Assembly: GCF_002878395.1 (NCBI RefSeq)
Contig: NC_061122.1
Span: forward strand, 79,609,173-79,673,172
DNA: 64,000 bases
Origin: Capsicum annuum
Taxonomy: Eukaryota > Streptophyta > Magnoliopsida > Solanales > Solanaceae
Reading direction: 5' to 3'
Shown here: positions 11,384 to 22,153 of the stretch, one piece after another
How the letters are laid out: each line of letters opens with the position of its first letter
How positions within the stretch are numbered: the first letter of the stretch is position 1
Translations under genes and position numbers: made by a program
Notes under the pieces: model-generated
The model's database searches: none
Seen by the model: only the letters and a program-made list of their open reading frames with translations
Told to the model about the DNA's origin: nothing

Positions 11384-11656
11384 AGCAGGTGCATCACCTA
11401 CTTATACTATTAGGCCGAATTGAGGACTATATTATTGGATATATTTAAGGCCCAAATTAATAAAATAAAAAGGAACGGGTGACCAGCCCAATACCTTATC
11501 TATTTAAGGCCCAATATTATATGATCCAATTAGAAACATACCAAGTAGGTGCACCACCTACTTGGACTTTTTGGGCAGTTTAAATAGCCAAGTAGGTGCA
11601 TCACCTACTTGGACTATTTTTGACCAACTTAAGATATCCAAGCAGGTGACCTACTT
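11384..11656. repeat. Cluster of palindromes (AAGTAGGTG/CACCTACTT)
   Basis: Four near-palindromes lie at 11384-11403, 11541-11565, 11588-11612 and 11639-11656. The two central ones share arms CCAAGTAGGTG and CACCTACTTGG with a 3-base centre. They lie near the left end of the LTR-like insert, i.e. in its U3 if it is read on the plus strand. Confidence 0.75.
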
Positions 11657-13790
11657 AACCAATTGTGGATAAAAATGAGAACAAAAGAGACGGTTCAACA
11701 TGCCCCTTTTTTTAAAGTTTAGGACCAGCTTATTTTCTTCATTTTCTATTTGGAAAAATATCATATTTTCTATATTCTCTCTCTAGCTTCCTCAAAGATC
11801 CTAACAACAGCCCTAGATTTCCATTAGGGTTCTTAAGGATTTTCCCTTCTCGAAGTTAAAGCTAGGTGAATAATTCATGTGTTTAACTTAATTTTACCAT
11901 GGGATATTATGGAAATCATATTCTTTATATGTATAATGTAGGACAACCCTCTTTAAGAATGTAAGTCACATTTTTCTTATTTTTAAGAGAGTATCTCCTT
12001 CTTTAGTTCAAGTGGAAAGAAAATCCAAGTTCTTGAAGGAGAACAAATTAGGAAGATAAAATTCCAAAATTCGGAGGTAAGGATTTGCCCCAATTTTGTC
12101 CCTCCTTATGTATGTTTTGATGGAGAATTTTGTATGGTTTTGTTTGGAACTAATAGGATGGTGATTGAAATATTCTCCTATTACGCTAAAATAAATTTTG
12201 GGACTGTTTTAGGCTTTTTTGTGTGGACTATCATGGGGAATGGTTGGATGGCCTTATATAGTGCTTGTACTAAGGTGGAAATAAAGGGTGTGATATTGGG
12301 GGTATGGTCTGGTTATTTAGTAATGTTGGGACAGTCACAAAGTGCTCCTTTTAGCTTTAATTATGAGATTATTTGAGCAATTTAAATATAATGTAGATGA
12401 AACTCATATGCCGATAGCTATGTAATCCATGAGTTCATATCGCTAGCTAATTGTGAGGTACAGTTTTGTATCAATAGAACAAAGGGGGTATATCTAAAAA
12501 GGTGGAGAAGTCATGGAACCCTTGTAAAGGAAAGGAACATTGAATGTTGTGGTGGCACACCGCCAATTAAATATTGCATGATCTTACTGCCTACACACTC
12601 TTGTACATTTTTTATGTGTCATGAAATCAAAGAAGTATTGGAGAACCTTATAAGAAGGGTTTTATGGTGTATAGATGAGATTAGAGCAAAAGAGGCTGAA
12701 AGAAGCACCCTTGATTTGATAACTAGGGGCTTACTGCTCGGTTACTATTTTGGTGAGGCTAGGTAGCCCAAAAAGTGTTAATTAGCTACTAATACTATTT
12801 TAACAACTTACCTTATTGTAGATAAGTAATATTAAAGGAAGAAGGTCAATTCATGGTAATATTCAAATGCGCAACAAGGTATGTAAGGCTATTTGATTTT
12901 TCTATTACTTTGACATGAATCCAAAACTTTGTGTTACAAAGTAAGCTTTCTAAATGCTCGTGGTAACAAATGATATGTAGTCGAAGTATATGATTAACCA
13001 GTGTATCTAATGATCTTGTTCCCACTCCTTAGTGTGTTAAAGTACTTCAACATAAGTTTATTACTAGATATATGTGCTAACTCCACAAAGTATTAGCATG
13101 TAAGGCTTAAACTGTTTCATAATTAAAACTTAAACTCTTGTCATATATATCCTTTACGTGAGTCAATAAGATTCTAAAAGGAAGATGGTAGTACGTATGT
13201 TTATTTGTTGAGCATACAATTAGCCTACTTTCCTCTAACTTGCTTTAATTGGTCTATTTAATCATACACCTCATTCTCTCATTGTTTACATATTCCCTTT
13301 ATTAGACATCACTCCCATTGTCATTCTCTACAATCTTAGTTCACATACTCCTTTATTATTCCATTGAATAGTTTAAATGTCCCAACTTGGGATGTACATT
13401 TGTCCTATGTCAAATCTGTCCATGCGCTTTATTAGTTCCCATGTTCATGTAATCCTTTCATTTTGTATCATTTACCCGGTATTTTATCATTATATCATTG
13501 AATAAGTTCCATATCTCTTAGATTGATAAGTTAAATATCTCCACTTGATATGTGTTTCCATTTGAGCTATCAAATGCGTATTGTGTCACATAAACTCCTA
13601 CGTATTACATTGTGTTCAAGCTGATTTCCATGTAGTTGTTACTTCTTTATGTGCATAGTCACATATCTCCTACTATATGGTTCGTTGTTCCAAAGCTAAC
13701 ACTATGAGCATAAAAAAAATAATCTCAAAGATTAAAGAAGTGATGTAAAGTAAATACACTTATAAGTGGGTGCTAGCTCAGGGAAAAAGC

Positions 13791-13973
13791 CTAGCATGGG
13801 CTGGTTCCTACATGGATTTATGGGTGGTATCCCAGGGGTGGAAGGAACACCTAGCATGGGTCGATCCCATTATCGGGTAGTATCCTATGGGTGAAAGAAA
13901 AGTCTAGCATGGGTCAATCCCGATTTGTAAATTGATGAGGAATGTATCCTGGGGGTATAATGCCTAGCATGGG
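13791..13973. repeat. Four tandem units with core CTAGCATGGG
   Basis: Cores start at 13791, 13851, 13904 and 13964, spaced 53-60 bases. Between them lie ATCCCA-rich and GGGTGGTATCC-like spacers that are only partly conserved. This is a minisatellite internal to the LTR-like insert. Confidence 0.75.
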
Positions 13974-14599
13974 TTATCCTCTTTTACCACTAATCAGCTG
14001 GTCATATGTATCACGTGGCTTATAAAGATTATAAGGCAAAGAAGAGTAGTAAAGAAAATCATGTAATGTATAGTCTTCCATAAGTGTAAGTAAAGGTGGT
14101 CGTTCATCCTTATCTATATAGTTATATTTTGATCCATGATTTCATTAATTTCTTATTTCACGTATGGTTATCTCATCCCTTACATATTCAGTACATTTGT
14201 TCTTACTGATGTCCCTCTCGGGGGACCAGAGTTCTATATTGCAGGCACAGGTTCTTAGATGGTAGATCTCCCTAATAGAAGCACAGAATACTCAATAGCT
14301 GTTGGTGAGGTTCAGGTTGATTCGGGGCCTTGCTGAGTTTTTACCATATATATTTTTATGGTTTTACAATCATGAATTCCATTAGAGGCTTCGTAGACAC
14401 TGTAAAGCAGTCATATGTATTCATAGATTCACATGTCATCTATATCAGTTTGGATAATTTGTTGGTTTGTATATACAAATTTTTATCAGTGATTCCATTA
14501 GTATAGTGATTCATTTTCTCATCTAGTTTATTTTTATAGTATGTGTTCCTTTAGTTATTGCCCGCCTCATCCAGTATTGGGGTGTGACAGAAGATTCAG

Positions 14600-15480
14600 G
14601 AACTGATCTGCACGGGCTTCTCGAATCTCAAATGGAAGGTAATGATCAAGAAATGCCTCTTTGGACTCTTTCCAAGTAGCTGAAGGTGCATCGATACCCC
14701 TAGATCGTTATTAATAGAGGATCCACCATTATCAGTTATTAATAAAAAAGAGAAAGAGATATCAAACCCTAAGTTCATTGGATGGGAAGAAAGCGATGTC
14801 TAGTTCAAAGTTAGCTCACTGGAACCATGATCGAGAAGTCCATGTTCCTTATCATTTGATGCACATCAGCCAAAAAAATTTGGTAAAGCCTTGAGGACAA
14901 TTACCTACAAGCCAGCAATGACAAAGAGTTTCAACTAAAACAAAAAATTCAGAGTATTAAGATGGGTTCAAAAAAAGTGGATGAATATGTGAAAGAATTC
15001 AAGGGAATTTGTGATAGCCTTGATTCTACATAAGTCGTTAGATAAAGATAGCTAAGTTATAAAATTTTCTTAGTGTCATGCAAACAAATACAAGACTCTA
15101 CGGACACTCATTTTTGGGTGTCCCCGTACCCTACTTTTACTCAGTTTGTTAATGCACTGAGAGGATTCGACATGAGAGAAGATGATAGCGAAGTAGATAA
15201 TATTGACCAGGACATGGCTTTTCAAGCCCAGAAAACTCAAGGAAGTTTTGCCAGAGGTAGAGGAAACTCCTTTAGAGGATGAGGATAAGGTCGAGGAAGA
15301 GGTCAGTTTTGATCTAAGCCTAATAACTACACAGGTGGAAGACAATCTGATTTTACTACAAGTAATCATAAGAGTGCTCCACCTCGAAATGATGCTTGCC
15401 AAATTTGTGGACGAAACAATCACACAGCTATAACTTGTTTCTACAGGTGGGACTACTTTTACCAATCTCAATAAGAAACA
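14600..15480 (+). pseudogene. gag: Copia gag with zinc knuckle (decayed, 5' end lost)
   Basis: Capsid-type reading begins in fragments from about 14800 and continues with MGSKKVDEYVKEFKGICDSL (about 14960-15030), then an Arg/Gly-rich stretch (FARGRGNSFRG, about 15247-15280). The zinc knuckle CQICGRNNHTAITC (C-x2-C-x4-H-x4-C, 15397-15438) is fully intact. Gag binds element RNA through this knuckle. A stop after the RNSFRG segment and frame changes break the chain. The N-terminus is missing because of the deletion beside the inner insert. Confidence 0.85.
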
Positions 15481-16640
15481 CCACAGGAATTTTTAGCCTT
15501 AACTATTAATGAGGAATCTGACAACAATCTCTCTATGGATTCAAAAGCAACTTACCATATGGTAAAGATAATAGGTAATTTGAAAAATCCTACTTTATTT
15601 AAAGGCACAAATTCAGTTATGGTAGGTGATGGAAAACGACTTAAAATTACTCATGTGGGAAATAAGAATATATGTACAAGTTTTTGATTGAAGGATGTTC
15701 TAGTTGTACCTAAATTAAAGAAAAATTTATTATCGGTAAGTAAACTTGTAAATGACAATGAATGTATATTAGAATTTTCTGACTCTGAGTTTGTTGTTAA
15801 GGATAAGAAAATAAGGAACATGCTGGCAAAGGGGAGTAGGAAAGGAGAATTATATGCTTTAGATCCCAACTATGTAGATGGAGAAGCACATCCAGCTCTA
15901 GTTTCTATGCATCCAAATAAAGCATCCAATGAAGTATGGCACCAAAGATTGGGACACCTTAATTTTAGGACTATGCAGTTTTTACATTCTAATAGATTAG
16001 TTAGAATTAGCAGTTGAAATAAAAACTTCTCTATTTCCATTGGATGTCAAATGGGAAAAAGTTGTAAGTAACCTTTTGAGAATTCAAATAAAGTTGAGGT
16101 TGAACCTCTTGTAAAAATTCATTATGATTTATGGGGTACTTCACCTGTCATTTCTCTCGAAGGTATTAAATAGTACGTGATTTGTTTAGATGATCACATG
16201 AAATACACTTAGTTTTACCCATTGAAAAGAAAATCAAATCTTTTTTCCACTGTTGTTAACTTTCAGTAATTGGTAGAAAATCAATTTGATAAGAAAATAA
16301 AAAACTTTTAGTGTGATGGAGGAGGAGAGTTAAGTAGTGAGAAGTTTGATGATCATCTTAATCAATATGAAATTCAAATACAAATATCATGTTCACACAC
16401 ACTCGAGCAAAATGGAGTTGGCAAAAGAAAACATAGACACTTAGTTGAGACTGGGTTAACTTTGTCCCTTTTTACTTATGGGTTGAAGCATTTATGATGG
16501 CAATACATCTTAGAAATAGGCTCCTTATGCCGGTCTTGAAGATGAAATCTCCTTTTGAGAAGCTACACCAAAAAACAAGATTACAATGGTTTAAAAATCT
16601 TTGGTTGTAGGTGTTTTCCACATCTAAAGGGGTACAACAA
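15481..16640 (+). pseudogene. pol: Copia protease and integrase (decayed)
   Basis: The protease site reads MDSKATYHM (15535-15561), where the family has D-S-G; the Gly is Lys, so it should be inactive. A 109-codon open stretch (15688-16017) covers the end of protease and the integrase zinc finger, with WHQRLGHLNFRTMQF. The integrase core shows CDGGGELSSEKF (about 16312-16350, second Asp kept) and QNGVGKRKHRH (about 16412-16440), where the catalytic Glu of the usual A-E-R-K-H motif is Lys. Stops lie between these blocks. Confidence 0.87.
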
Positions 16641-17720
16641 AAATAAATTGCCGAAGAGCTTTCCCTGTGTTTTATTGGATATATTTCTCTACATAAAGGC
16701 TATAGATGAAATACATTTCAACTGAATAGCTTTCCCTGTGTGTTTATTTGATATAGTTCTCTACATAAAGGCTATAGATGCTATGATCCATAGACAAAAC
16801 GAGTTTATATATCAAGACATGTAATATTTAATGAGCAATGTCTACCATTTTCTTGTAATTCTTCCACATAGGATATTAACAACAAATGTTACACTTTGTG
16901 AACTTACAAAGACCTCTTCATTAAACAAAAGAATACTCCAAGAGATGAGAAAGGACATATATGCAAGTTATTCCAGTTATTCCTACTCAAGAAGCTCATG
17001 TTGATGAAAATAATCACAACATAATCAAACTTATCTCATCTATTAAACCTGATGCCACCACTGCCGACATAGCTCAACCGATGTCACCATCAACAAGCTC
17101 ACATTTTGATTTCCAACAGTCTCAGGAAATCAAATCTTTATTGCAATTTTAAAAAATAATCCACAAGTTTCATCATCTCCAGGACCGTCTCTTGATGATT
17201 CCAAAGGTATTGACTTATATGCTAATTTTAGTGGAGACCATTGTACTCTAACTACATTATCACTCTCTCCAAATAATACTTATGACATGTTGACAAGTAA
17301 AAAATTAAGAGCCATGTTACAACTACCAAGTTTCCTAACACTTTTGGCTACCACCTTTTCTCCTGCTAGTTCACCCAAGAATCTAAAGAAAGCTTTATCT
17401 TAACCTCATTGGATACAAGCTATGAGAAAATAAATGCAGGCCCTATATCACAATAACACCTGGAGACTTGTACAACGGGAACCTCAAATGAATATAGTTT
17501 GATCAAGGTAGGTGCTTAAGACAAAACTGAAGGCGGATGGAACACTTGAGATATAAAAGCTTGCTTGGTTACAAAAGGAGATAATCAAATTGAAGGATTA
17601 TCTAGATAGAATCTATCATAGTCAAGTGAAATATATAAAGAAAATTCTCAAACGGACCATGATGCAATGTTTTAGAGAAATCCATATGCCATTGTCGCAA
17701 AAAAGGGATTTTCATATCAC
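16641..17720 (+). pseudogene. pol: Copia integrase-RT linker and RT remnant
   Basis: After the integrase core the reading passes through a Ser/Pro-rich linker (open at 16961-17152) to the start of RT, with WIQAMRK, NNTWRLVQREP and KTKLKADGTLE (about 17400-17560). The RT then stops: the region with the catalytic YVDD box is absent, and sequence typical of the end of RT follows at once. About 16663-16780 holds an imperfect duplication of a sentence containing GCTTTCCCTGTGT and CTACATAAAGGCTATAGATG. Confidence 0.78.
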
Positions 17721-18411
17721 AATTGGATCTCTTATTGATGCCTCTGATTATCAAATATAGTTGGCAGGCTTTAATATATTACACTGACACATCCTAATCT
17801 TACTCATGCTGTCAATCAAGTATGTAAATTTATGCAAGCTCCTATAACTATGCACTGTTAAGGAGCCTTGGTACCTCACATGGACTATATATTTTGAAAT
17901 TCGCAACACTTCTTGATCCTTCTTCTAGGTTGTTGGCTCTCAGATACCAATTGGGAAGGTTGTGCTATCACTCATTGATTAACTACAGGACTTTGTGTGT
18001 TCTTAGGAGCTAACTTTATTTCCTGGTCATGTAAAACCAATATACCATCTCAAAATCTAGTGTTGAAGCTGAGTATCATGCCCTAGCCTCTCTAGTAAAA
18101 GAAATCACATGTATCCTTCATTTGTTGAGACACCTTGGCATGTCATTTGTATCTCCTCCCATCCTCTATTTAGAAGATATCAGTGTTTTGCACCTCACCA
18201 GTAATCCTATTCTCCATGCTCATATAAAGATATTGAACTAGACAAGCATTTTGTACGAAAAAACATTAGACCTAGTGCAATGCTCACTAGATATGTTCCA
18301 TCCACAACTTAAGTGGCTGATATTTTCATGGAGGCCTTGTTAAAACAGTAATTTCAGTTTCTACATAGAAAGCTTGGAGTTGTCTATCTACCAACATCTA
18401 GCTTAAGGGGG
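17721..18411 (+). pseudogene. pol: Copia RNase H (decayed)
   Basis: The reading starts with a GSLIDASDYQ segment (family: GSLIYAT), followed by RNase H wording: a SSVEAEYxALASL-like stretch near 18060-18095, LRHLGMSF, and ADIFxEALLKQ near 18320-18350. A closing HRKLGVVYLPTSSLRG segment ends just before the purine run AAGGGGGAAT (18404-18413), the polypurine tract. Frames change several times. Confidence 0.83.
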
Positions 18412-18413
18412 AA
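18404..18413 (+). other. Polypurine tract of the copia element
   Basis: AAGGGGGAAT lies directly before the 3' LTR start (TAAAAGTAAG). It is the plus-strand primer site in the usual position. Confidence 0.7.
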
Positions 18414-18622
18414 TAAAAGTAAGTTCCACAAGGAGTAGGAGTTATATAAGTAGGTATCCACATGGTAAACTTGTACTATAGAAATAGGAGTCCTAAGCAG
18501 TGTATAATAAAAAGAGCAAGAGATCTCTCATCTATAAATTAGGCTTTGATAGACGTGTATAGGAAAGAACAAATAATATAATCTTCATCTTTCTTTTTAA
18601 GTCTATGTTTGCTAAAGTTTCT
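18414..18622 (+). repeat. Copia 3' LTR (209 bp)
   Basis: The start TAAAAGTAAGTTCCACAAGG matches the 5' remnant at 11158. The right end is set by the TCATT duplication at 18623. The terminal dinucleotides TG...CA have both mutated (TA...CT). A CTATAAATTAGG TATA-like sequence lies at about 18533. Confidence 0.72.
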
Positions 18623-18627
18623 TCATT
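18623..18627 (+). repeat. Target-site duplication TCATT, right copy (copia)
   Basis: It matches 11153-11157 across the element. Confidence 0.75.
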
Positions 18628-20135
18628 GTTTGCATGAGATAATTAGTCCTTAGCCAAATTGATGATGCGAACTAATATTTTAAACCCTAAGAGGATTCTT
18701 GCTAGTGTTGAGGTGAGGTCATTGCTATTTGAGTAGATTTAGAGTCATTAATTTGAGGATAAGAGGCTTTGCATCATCCATGATCAAGTTTTGAGTGGCG
18801 AGTCCAAGAAGGCTACCATAGATTCTAAGAGAGTCTTGAGATTTGATAGCAGTATTTGTATTTTGAGAATTGATAACCTAGTCAATTTTGTATGAGGCTC
18901 ACAACTCCAGATATTCTACTCACCCAGCTGTATCCAAGATGTATTGAGATTTGTGGTAGAATTATTAGTGGAGTGGTATGAAGAGAGATGCCACAGAGTT
19001 TGTAGCTCATTGCCTATGTTATCAGTAGGTGAAAGGCAAACATCAAAGACCTGATGGGTTGATCAGAGGTTGACCATTCTCAAGTAAAAATAAGAGAAAA
19101 TTACCATTGACTTTGTTAGTAGTTTGCCTCATACATCCCATGGTTTCGATGGTATATAGGTCATTGTTGATTGGTTAACTAAGCCGTCACACTTTATTCC
19201 TATTCAGATAGCCTTCAGTGCTTAGAGGTTAACCTATATCTATGTTAATGAGATAGTCCATTTGCATGGTGTGCCTACATCTATCATTTCAGAACAGGGT
19301 TTGGTGTTCACTTATAGCTTTTTGAGATCTTTTTAAGGAAGAGTTAGGTATTTAGGTTGATCTTAGTACAAATTTTCACCCTCAGATTGATGGGTAGTTA
19401 AAGTGGACTATTTAGGTTCTCGAGGCTATACTTAGAGTCAGTGTTATGGATTTTGGAGGTCAATGGGAGAAACATTTAGCTTTGGTATAGTTTGTGTATA
19501 ATAATAGATATCATTATAGTATTAAGATGGCTACTTTTGAGGATTTATATAGTAGGTGATGTCGTTGTTCGATTGGATGTTTTGAGACTTTTGATATTAG
19601 ACCCTGTGGCACTAACCTGCTTCAAGAGTTGTTGGATAGAGTTGGGATGATTTTAGATAGATTAAGGATAGCTCAGAGTAAGTAGAAGGCTTATGCAGTT
19701 CATAGATTTTTTGCCTTGAGATCTAGAGTTGGTAACTGAGTATTCCTTCGTGTATCACCCATAAAGGGTATGATAATGTTCGGGAGGAAAGAAAAGCTCA
19801 ACCCCAAATATTAAACCCTTTGAGATTCTTCACACAGTTGGTGAGGGGACTTATGAGTTAGCCTTACTTTGACTTTTGCTGCTATCTACTCGATTTTAAA
19901 TGTTTTTATGTTGTGGTGATACATTCTTGATCTTTCTCATGTGCTTATATGGGACTCAGTTTAGTTGGATGAGCAGTTGACCTTCATGGAAGAGTCTGTG
20001 CTTATTTGGCTTGCGATGTCAGACGGTTGAGATATTCTAGTAGTTAAGGTTCAATAGAGGCACCACACAGTAGAGGAGGATATTTGGAAGATTGAGAGCG
20101 ACATAAAAACCTAATATCCTCACCTATTTCTGGCT
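18628..20135 (+). pseudogene. pol: Chromovirus A integrase with C-terminal chromodomain-like tail (decayed)
   Basis: The first segment, RILASVEVRSLLFE then DQVLSGESKKATIDSKRVLR (about 18700-18840), is the linker and zinc-binding part. The core is at about 19090-19560: ITIDFVSSLPHTSHGFDGI holds the first Asp, then VIVDWLTK, HGVPTSIISEQGLVF (second Asp replaced: SDRG-type becomes SEQG), then a HPQID-like stretch where the catalytic Glu is lost. The tail ends with an AxVEEDIWKIESDIKT-like run (about 20066-20115) and a YPHLF-type end, the degraded chromodomain of Tekay-type elements. Stops are numerous. Confidence 0.87.
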
Positions 20136-20191
20136 TTAGGTACATCCTAATCCTTTACTTTTATAGATGAAATTCTTTTAGCTATAGATAT
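20136..20191 (+). other. Chromovirus A 3' untranslated end and primer region
   Basis: Short non-coding stretch before the LTR. Its last bases (TTCTTTTAGCTATAGATAT) resemble those before the 3' LTR of chromovirus B (GTCCTTTTAGTAGTGGATAT, 43345-43364), i.e. the plus-strand primer site by position. Confidence 0.6.
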
Positions 20192-20800
20192 TGTAATAAC
20201 CCTCCAGGTCATTTTTTTTTATTTTCACTCATTTTTGCCATTTAGAGCTTTTTTATAGCTGTCCAAAGTTATTTATGACTTGCTGGAATCGACAGTTTGG
20301 TTATCAGGCAGTTTATTTGTTTTTTAGAGCCAATTCTCTATTTTGAAGCTTTACTGGTTCAAATTGGCTACTGGGCAAAAGCTTTAAAATGACCTCATAT
20401 GTCAATACTGACCATTCCAACAGTTCTAGAACATTGAATTTTAGTTTGGCGGACCCCTAGTTTGAGTGTTGAGGCTCCCAGAATCATTTTGGGTTATTGG
20501 TTAGAAGTTAGAAAAATAGCACATGGGTGTAGGACCTACTTTTCATCAAAACGACATCATATGAAAATTCTTACTGCGACATTGAGTTTGAAACACCGAA
20601 TTTGATAGGGTACCATAGTTCGTTTGCATATATGGGATTTTGGTTGAATCTCGAGGGGTAAGTGGAAGTCCAAATACATTGTTGAGCTTCAATTAGTGAA
20701 CGAATTAAGCGACCATTTGGGTTACTTAAAAGAAATACCAAAAAAACGTCCAACCAACCGCATAATGGGCTGGCCCAGTGAGGCATCGCTTAAGCAAAGC
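20192..20800 (+). repeat. Chromovirus A 3' LTR, first 609 bp
   Basis: It starts TGTAATAACCCTCCAGG and matches the starts at 27251 and 43365. Shared features are CTTTT/CCATAGCTGCCC, GACTTGCTGG and TTTTTTAGAGCCAATT. It is cut at 20801 by the Athila copy 2 LTR. Shared similarity fades after the first 250 bp. Confidence 0.85.
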
Positions 20801-22153
20801 TGATGTCACCAAACTATATCCTCCAAGGAGATACAATGCGATCACTGTCAAATTATAGTAACCCAACTCGGTTGGGGTCAATCACACAGGGGATAGGTCG
20901 AATCTATCTCTTGAACTTGCTAAAGTAGCTGATAGTGCAGGAAAGTAAATAGTAAATTTTGTAGTAAATAGTAAAAAGTAACAAGTTGTGAATGCTTTTG
21001 GTTGTAAACAATCTGAAATGAACACTAGGATTGTGGTCTCCTTGGCTTCCTAATTTAGTAACTTTCTCGTGCTCAATCGAACTAGTCTCACAACCACAGA
21101 TGCAAAATCTAACAAGCTAGGTATTATGAACCATCTTGTGAACATATCAGTAAATCTCACCCTTCACAATGTGAGTCTCAGGGTGTCGCCTTACTAACCT
21201 TTGTCTTTGATCCAAGTTTAACTATTATCTTGTTGATATTAAGTTATTAGACAAGGGTTGATAGCCTCTAATATCTGTTGTAATCTTCTTTTCCAAATCT
21301 CAGTCTCTCTTGTGAAGACAATCTCGAATACAGGTGGGTTCTTAGAGTTGACCAACACTAAGAAAACAATTAAAATAAAGAAGATCACAGTGCAAATATA
21401 AACAATGATATAGAAAAGCCTCACACTTCTCTTACTTCATTATTATGCTAGGGTTCGTATAACCCTAGCTAAGGAAACTAGCCGTTCATAGTTGCAAAAC
21501 AATCTATGGAATTCAATAAAGAAAGCAAGAAGTAATCTTACAACAAGGAAGATTAAAACCCAAAATCTGAAATCAATTAATCAACCAAAAACCAAGAACA
21601 AACAAATTCCAATATCAAAAGTCAATCTTAGAATCAATATATTTTTGTGAATCGTATGAGTGCGTAAACTGACTAAACCAAAACATATAGGGAAAACTAA
21701 GTCAGTGGCCACCTACTTCCTCTCTTGTACTTGTACCTATGGGGAATAGGTGGTACCTACATCCCGTAGGTTGCCTCATTGTAGGTACCAAGAAATAATC
21801 AACCTTGTAGCTTCTCTGAACTTCAATTTTATTACACTTGTGCTAGCACCTACGATGTTGTATGCAGTACTTACAGGCCGTAGGTGACCCCTCGTAGGTA
21901 ACTATCAACAATATTCAACTTTTTCTTCTCTGAAATTTGAATCTCTAAAACCTACCAAGCTACCTACACCATGTAGGTAGCCTCATAGGTGGGATTTTCC
22001 TATAATCTTGAATCATTTTCTTCATGTTAAGATCCAAAACCTAGTTCCCTGGAAAATAGACACAAAACACATCACAAATACCAAAACAAACCTAAGTACT
22101 TGCATATTTTCTGATTTTAAGAACTAAAAGTGCCATGAAATAGTAACATACCA
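20801..22153 (-). repeat. Athila copy 2 3' LTR (1353 bp)
   Basis: It begins TGATGTCACCAAACTATATC and ends near AACATACCA, matching the family termini. The B-box-like stretch (TCGGTTGGGGTCAATC) lies at about 20867. ACCTAC/GTAGGT palindromes lie at 21710-21985, including one with arms ACCTACA and TGTAGGT at 21961-21978. The TATA box seen in other copies is not recognisable here. Confidence 0.87.

Larger units (their letters stand above)
11193..14589. mobile_element. Solo-LTR-like insert (3.4 kb) inside the copia element
   Basis: The ends are TATAACACCCT and GGGGTGTGACA, which are near-perfect inverted repeats of each other (TGTAACACCC / GGGGTGTGACA type) as in Tekay/Del-type LTRs. No gag or pol can be read inside. 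It holds palindromes at 11384-11656, a putative leader/TATA region, and four tandem units at 13791-13973. Short open frames (12134-12376, 12578-12766) show nothing I recognise. Flanking 5-mers (GTATA left, GAAGA right) do not match, and the right flank is copia interior, not LTR. The insertion therefore came with a deletion, or the element recombined with another copy. Confidence 0.65.
11158..18622 (+). mobile_element. Ty1/copia retrotransposon inserted in chromovirus A
   Basis: The order from left is a remnant of the 5' LTR (35 bp), a 3.4-kb LTR-like insert, gag with zinc knuckle, protease, integrase, an RT remnant, RNase H, then a short 3' LTR. The domain order protease-integrase-RT-RNase H is that of Ty1/copia. 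It is flanked by TCATT on both sides. Most RT is deleted, the protease active site is changed, and the integrase Glu is lost, so it is inactive. The 5' LTR, primer site and start of gag are gone on the right side of the inner insert, which suggests a deletion linked to that event. Confidence 0.88.
9287..20800 (+). mobile_element. Chromovirus A, Tekay/Del-type Ty3/gypsy (split by insertions, ends cut)
   Basis: Protease, RT and RNase H (9290-11152) and integrase (18628-20135) are collinear parts of one pol. They are separated by the copia element at 11158-18622. The frame that stops at the copia left edge resumes sensibly after the right-hand TCATT, which supports a clean insertion. The 5' end is hidden by Athila copy 1 or lies beyond the window. 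The 3' LTR starts at 20192 and is cut at 20800 by Athila copy 2. The LTR start and the sequence before it match chromovirus B, so A and B are one family. Confidence 0.88.

Noticed and set aside
12134..12766. Small host genes in the solo-LTR insert
   Set aside because: Short frames without recognisable domains, inside a region with LTR-type ends.
15076..15471. 131-codon open frame on the minus strand
   Set aside because: Antisense shadow of copia gag and its zinc knuckle.
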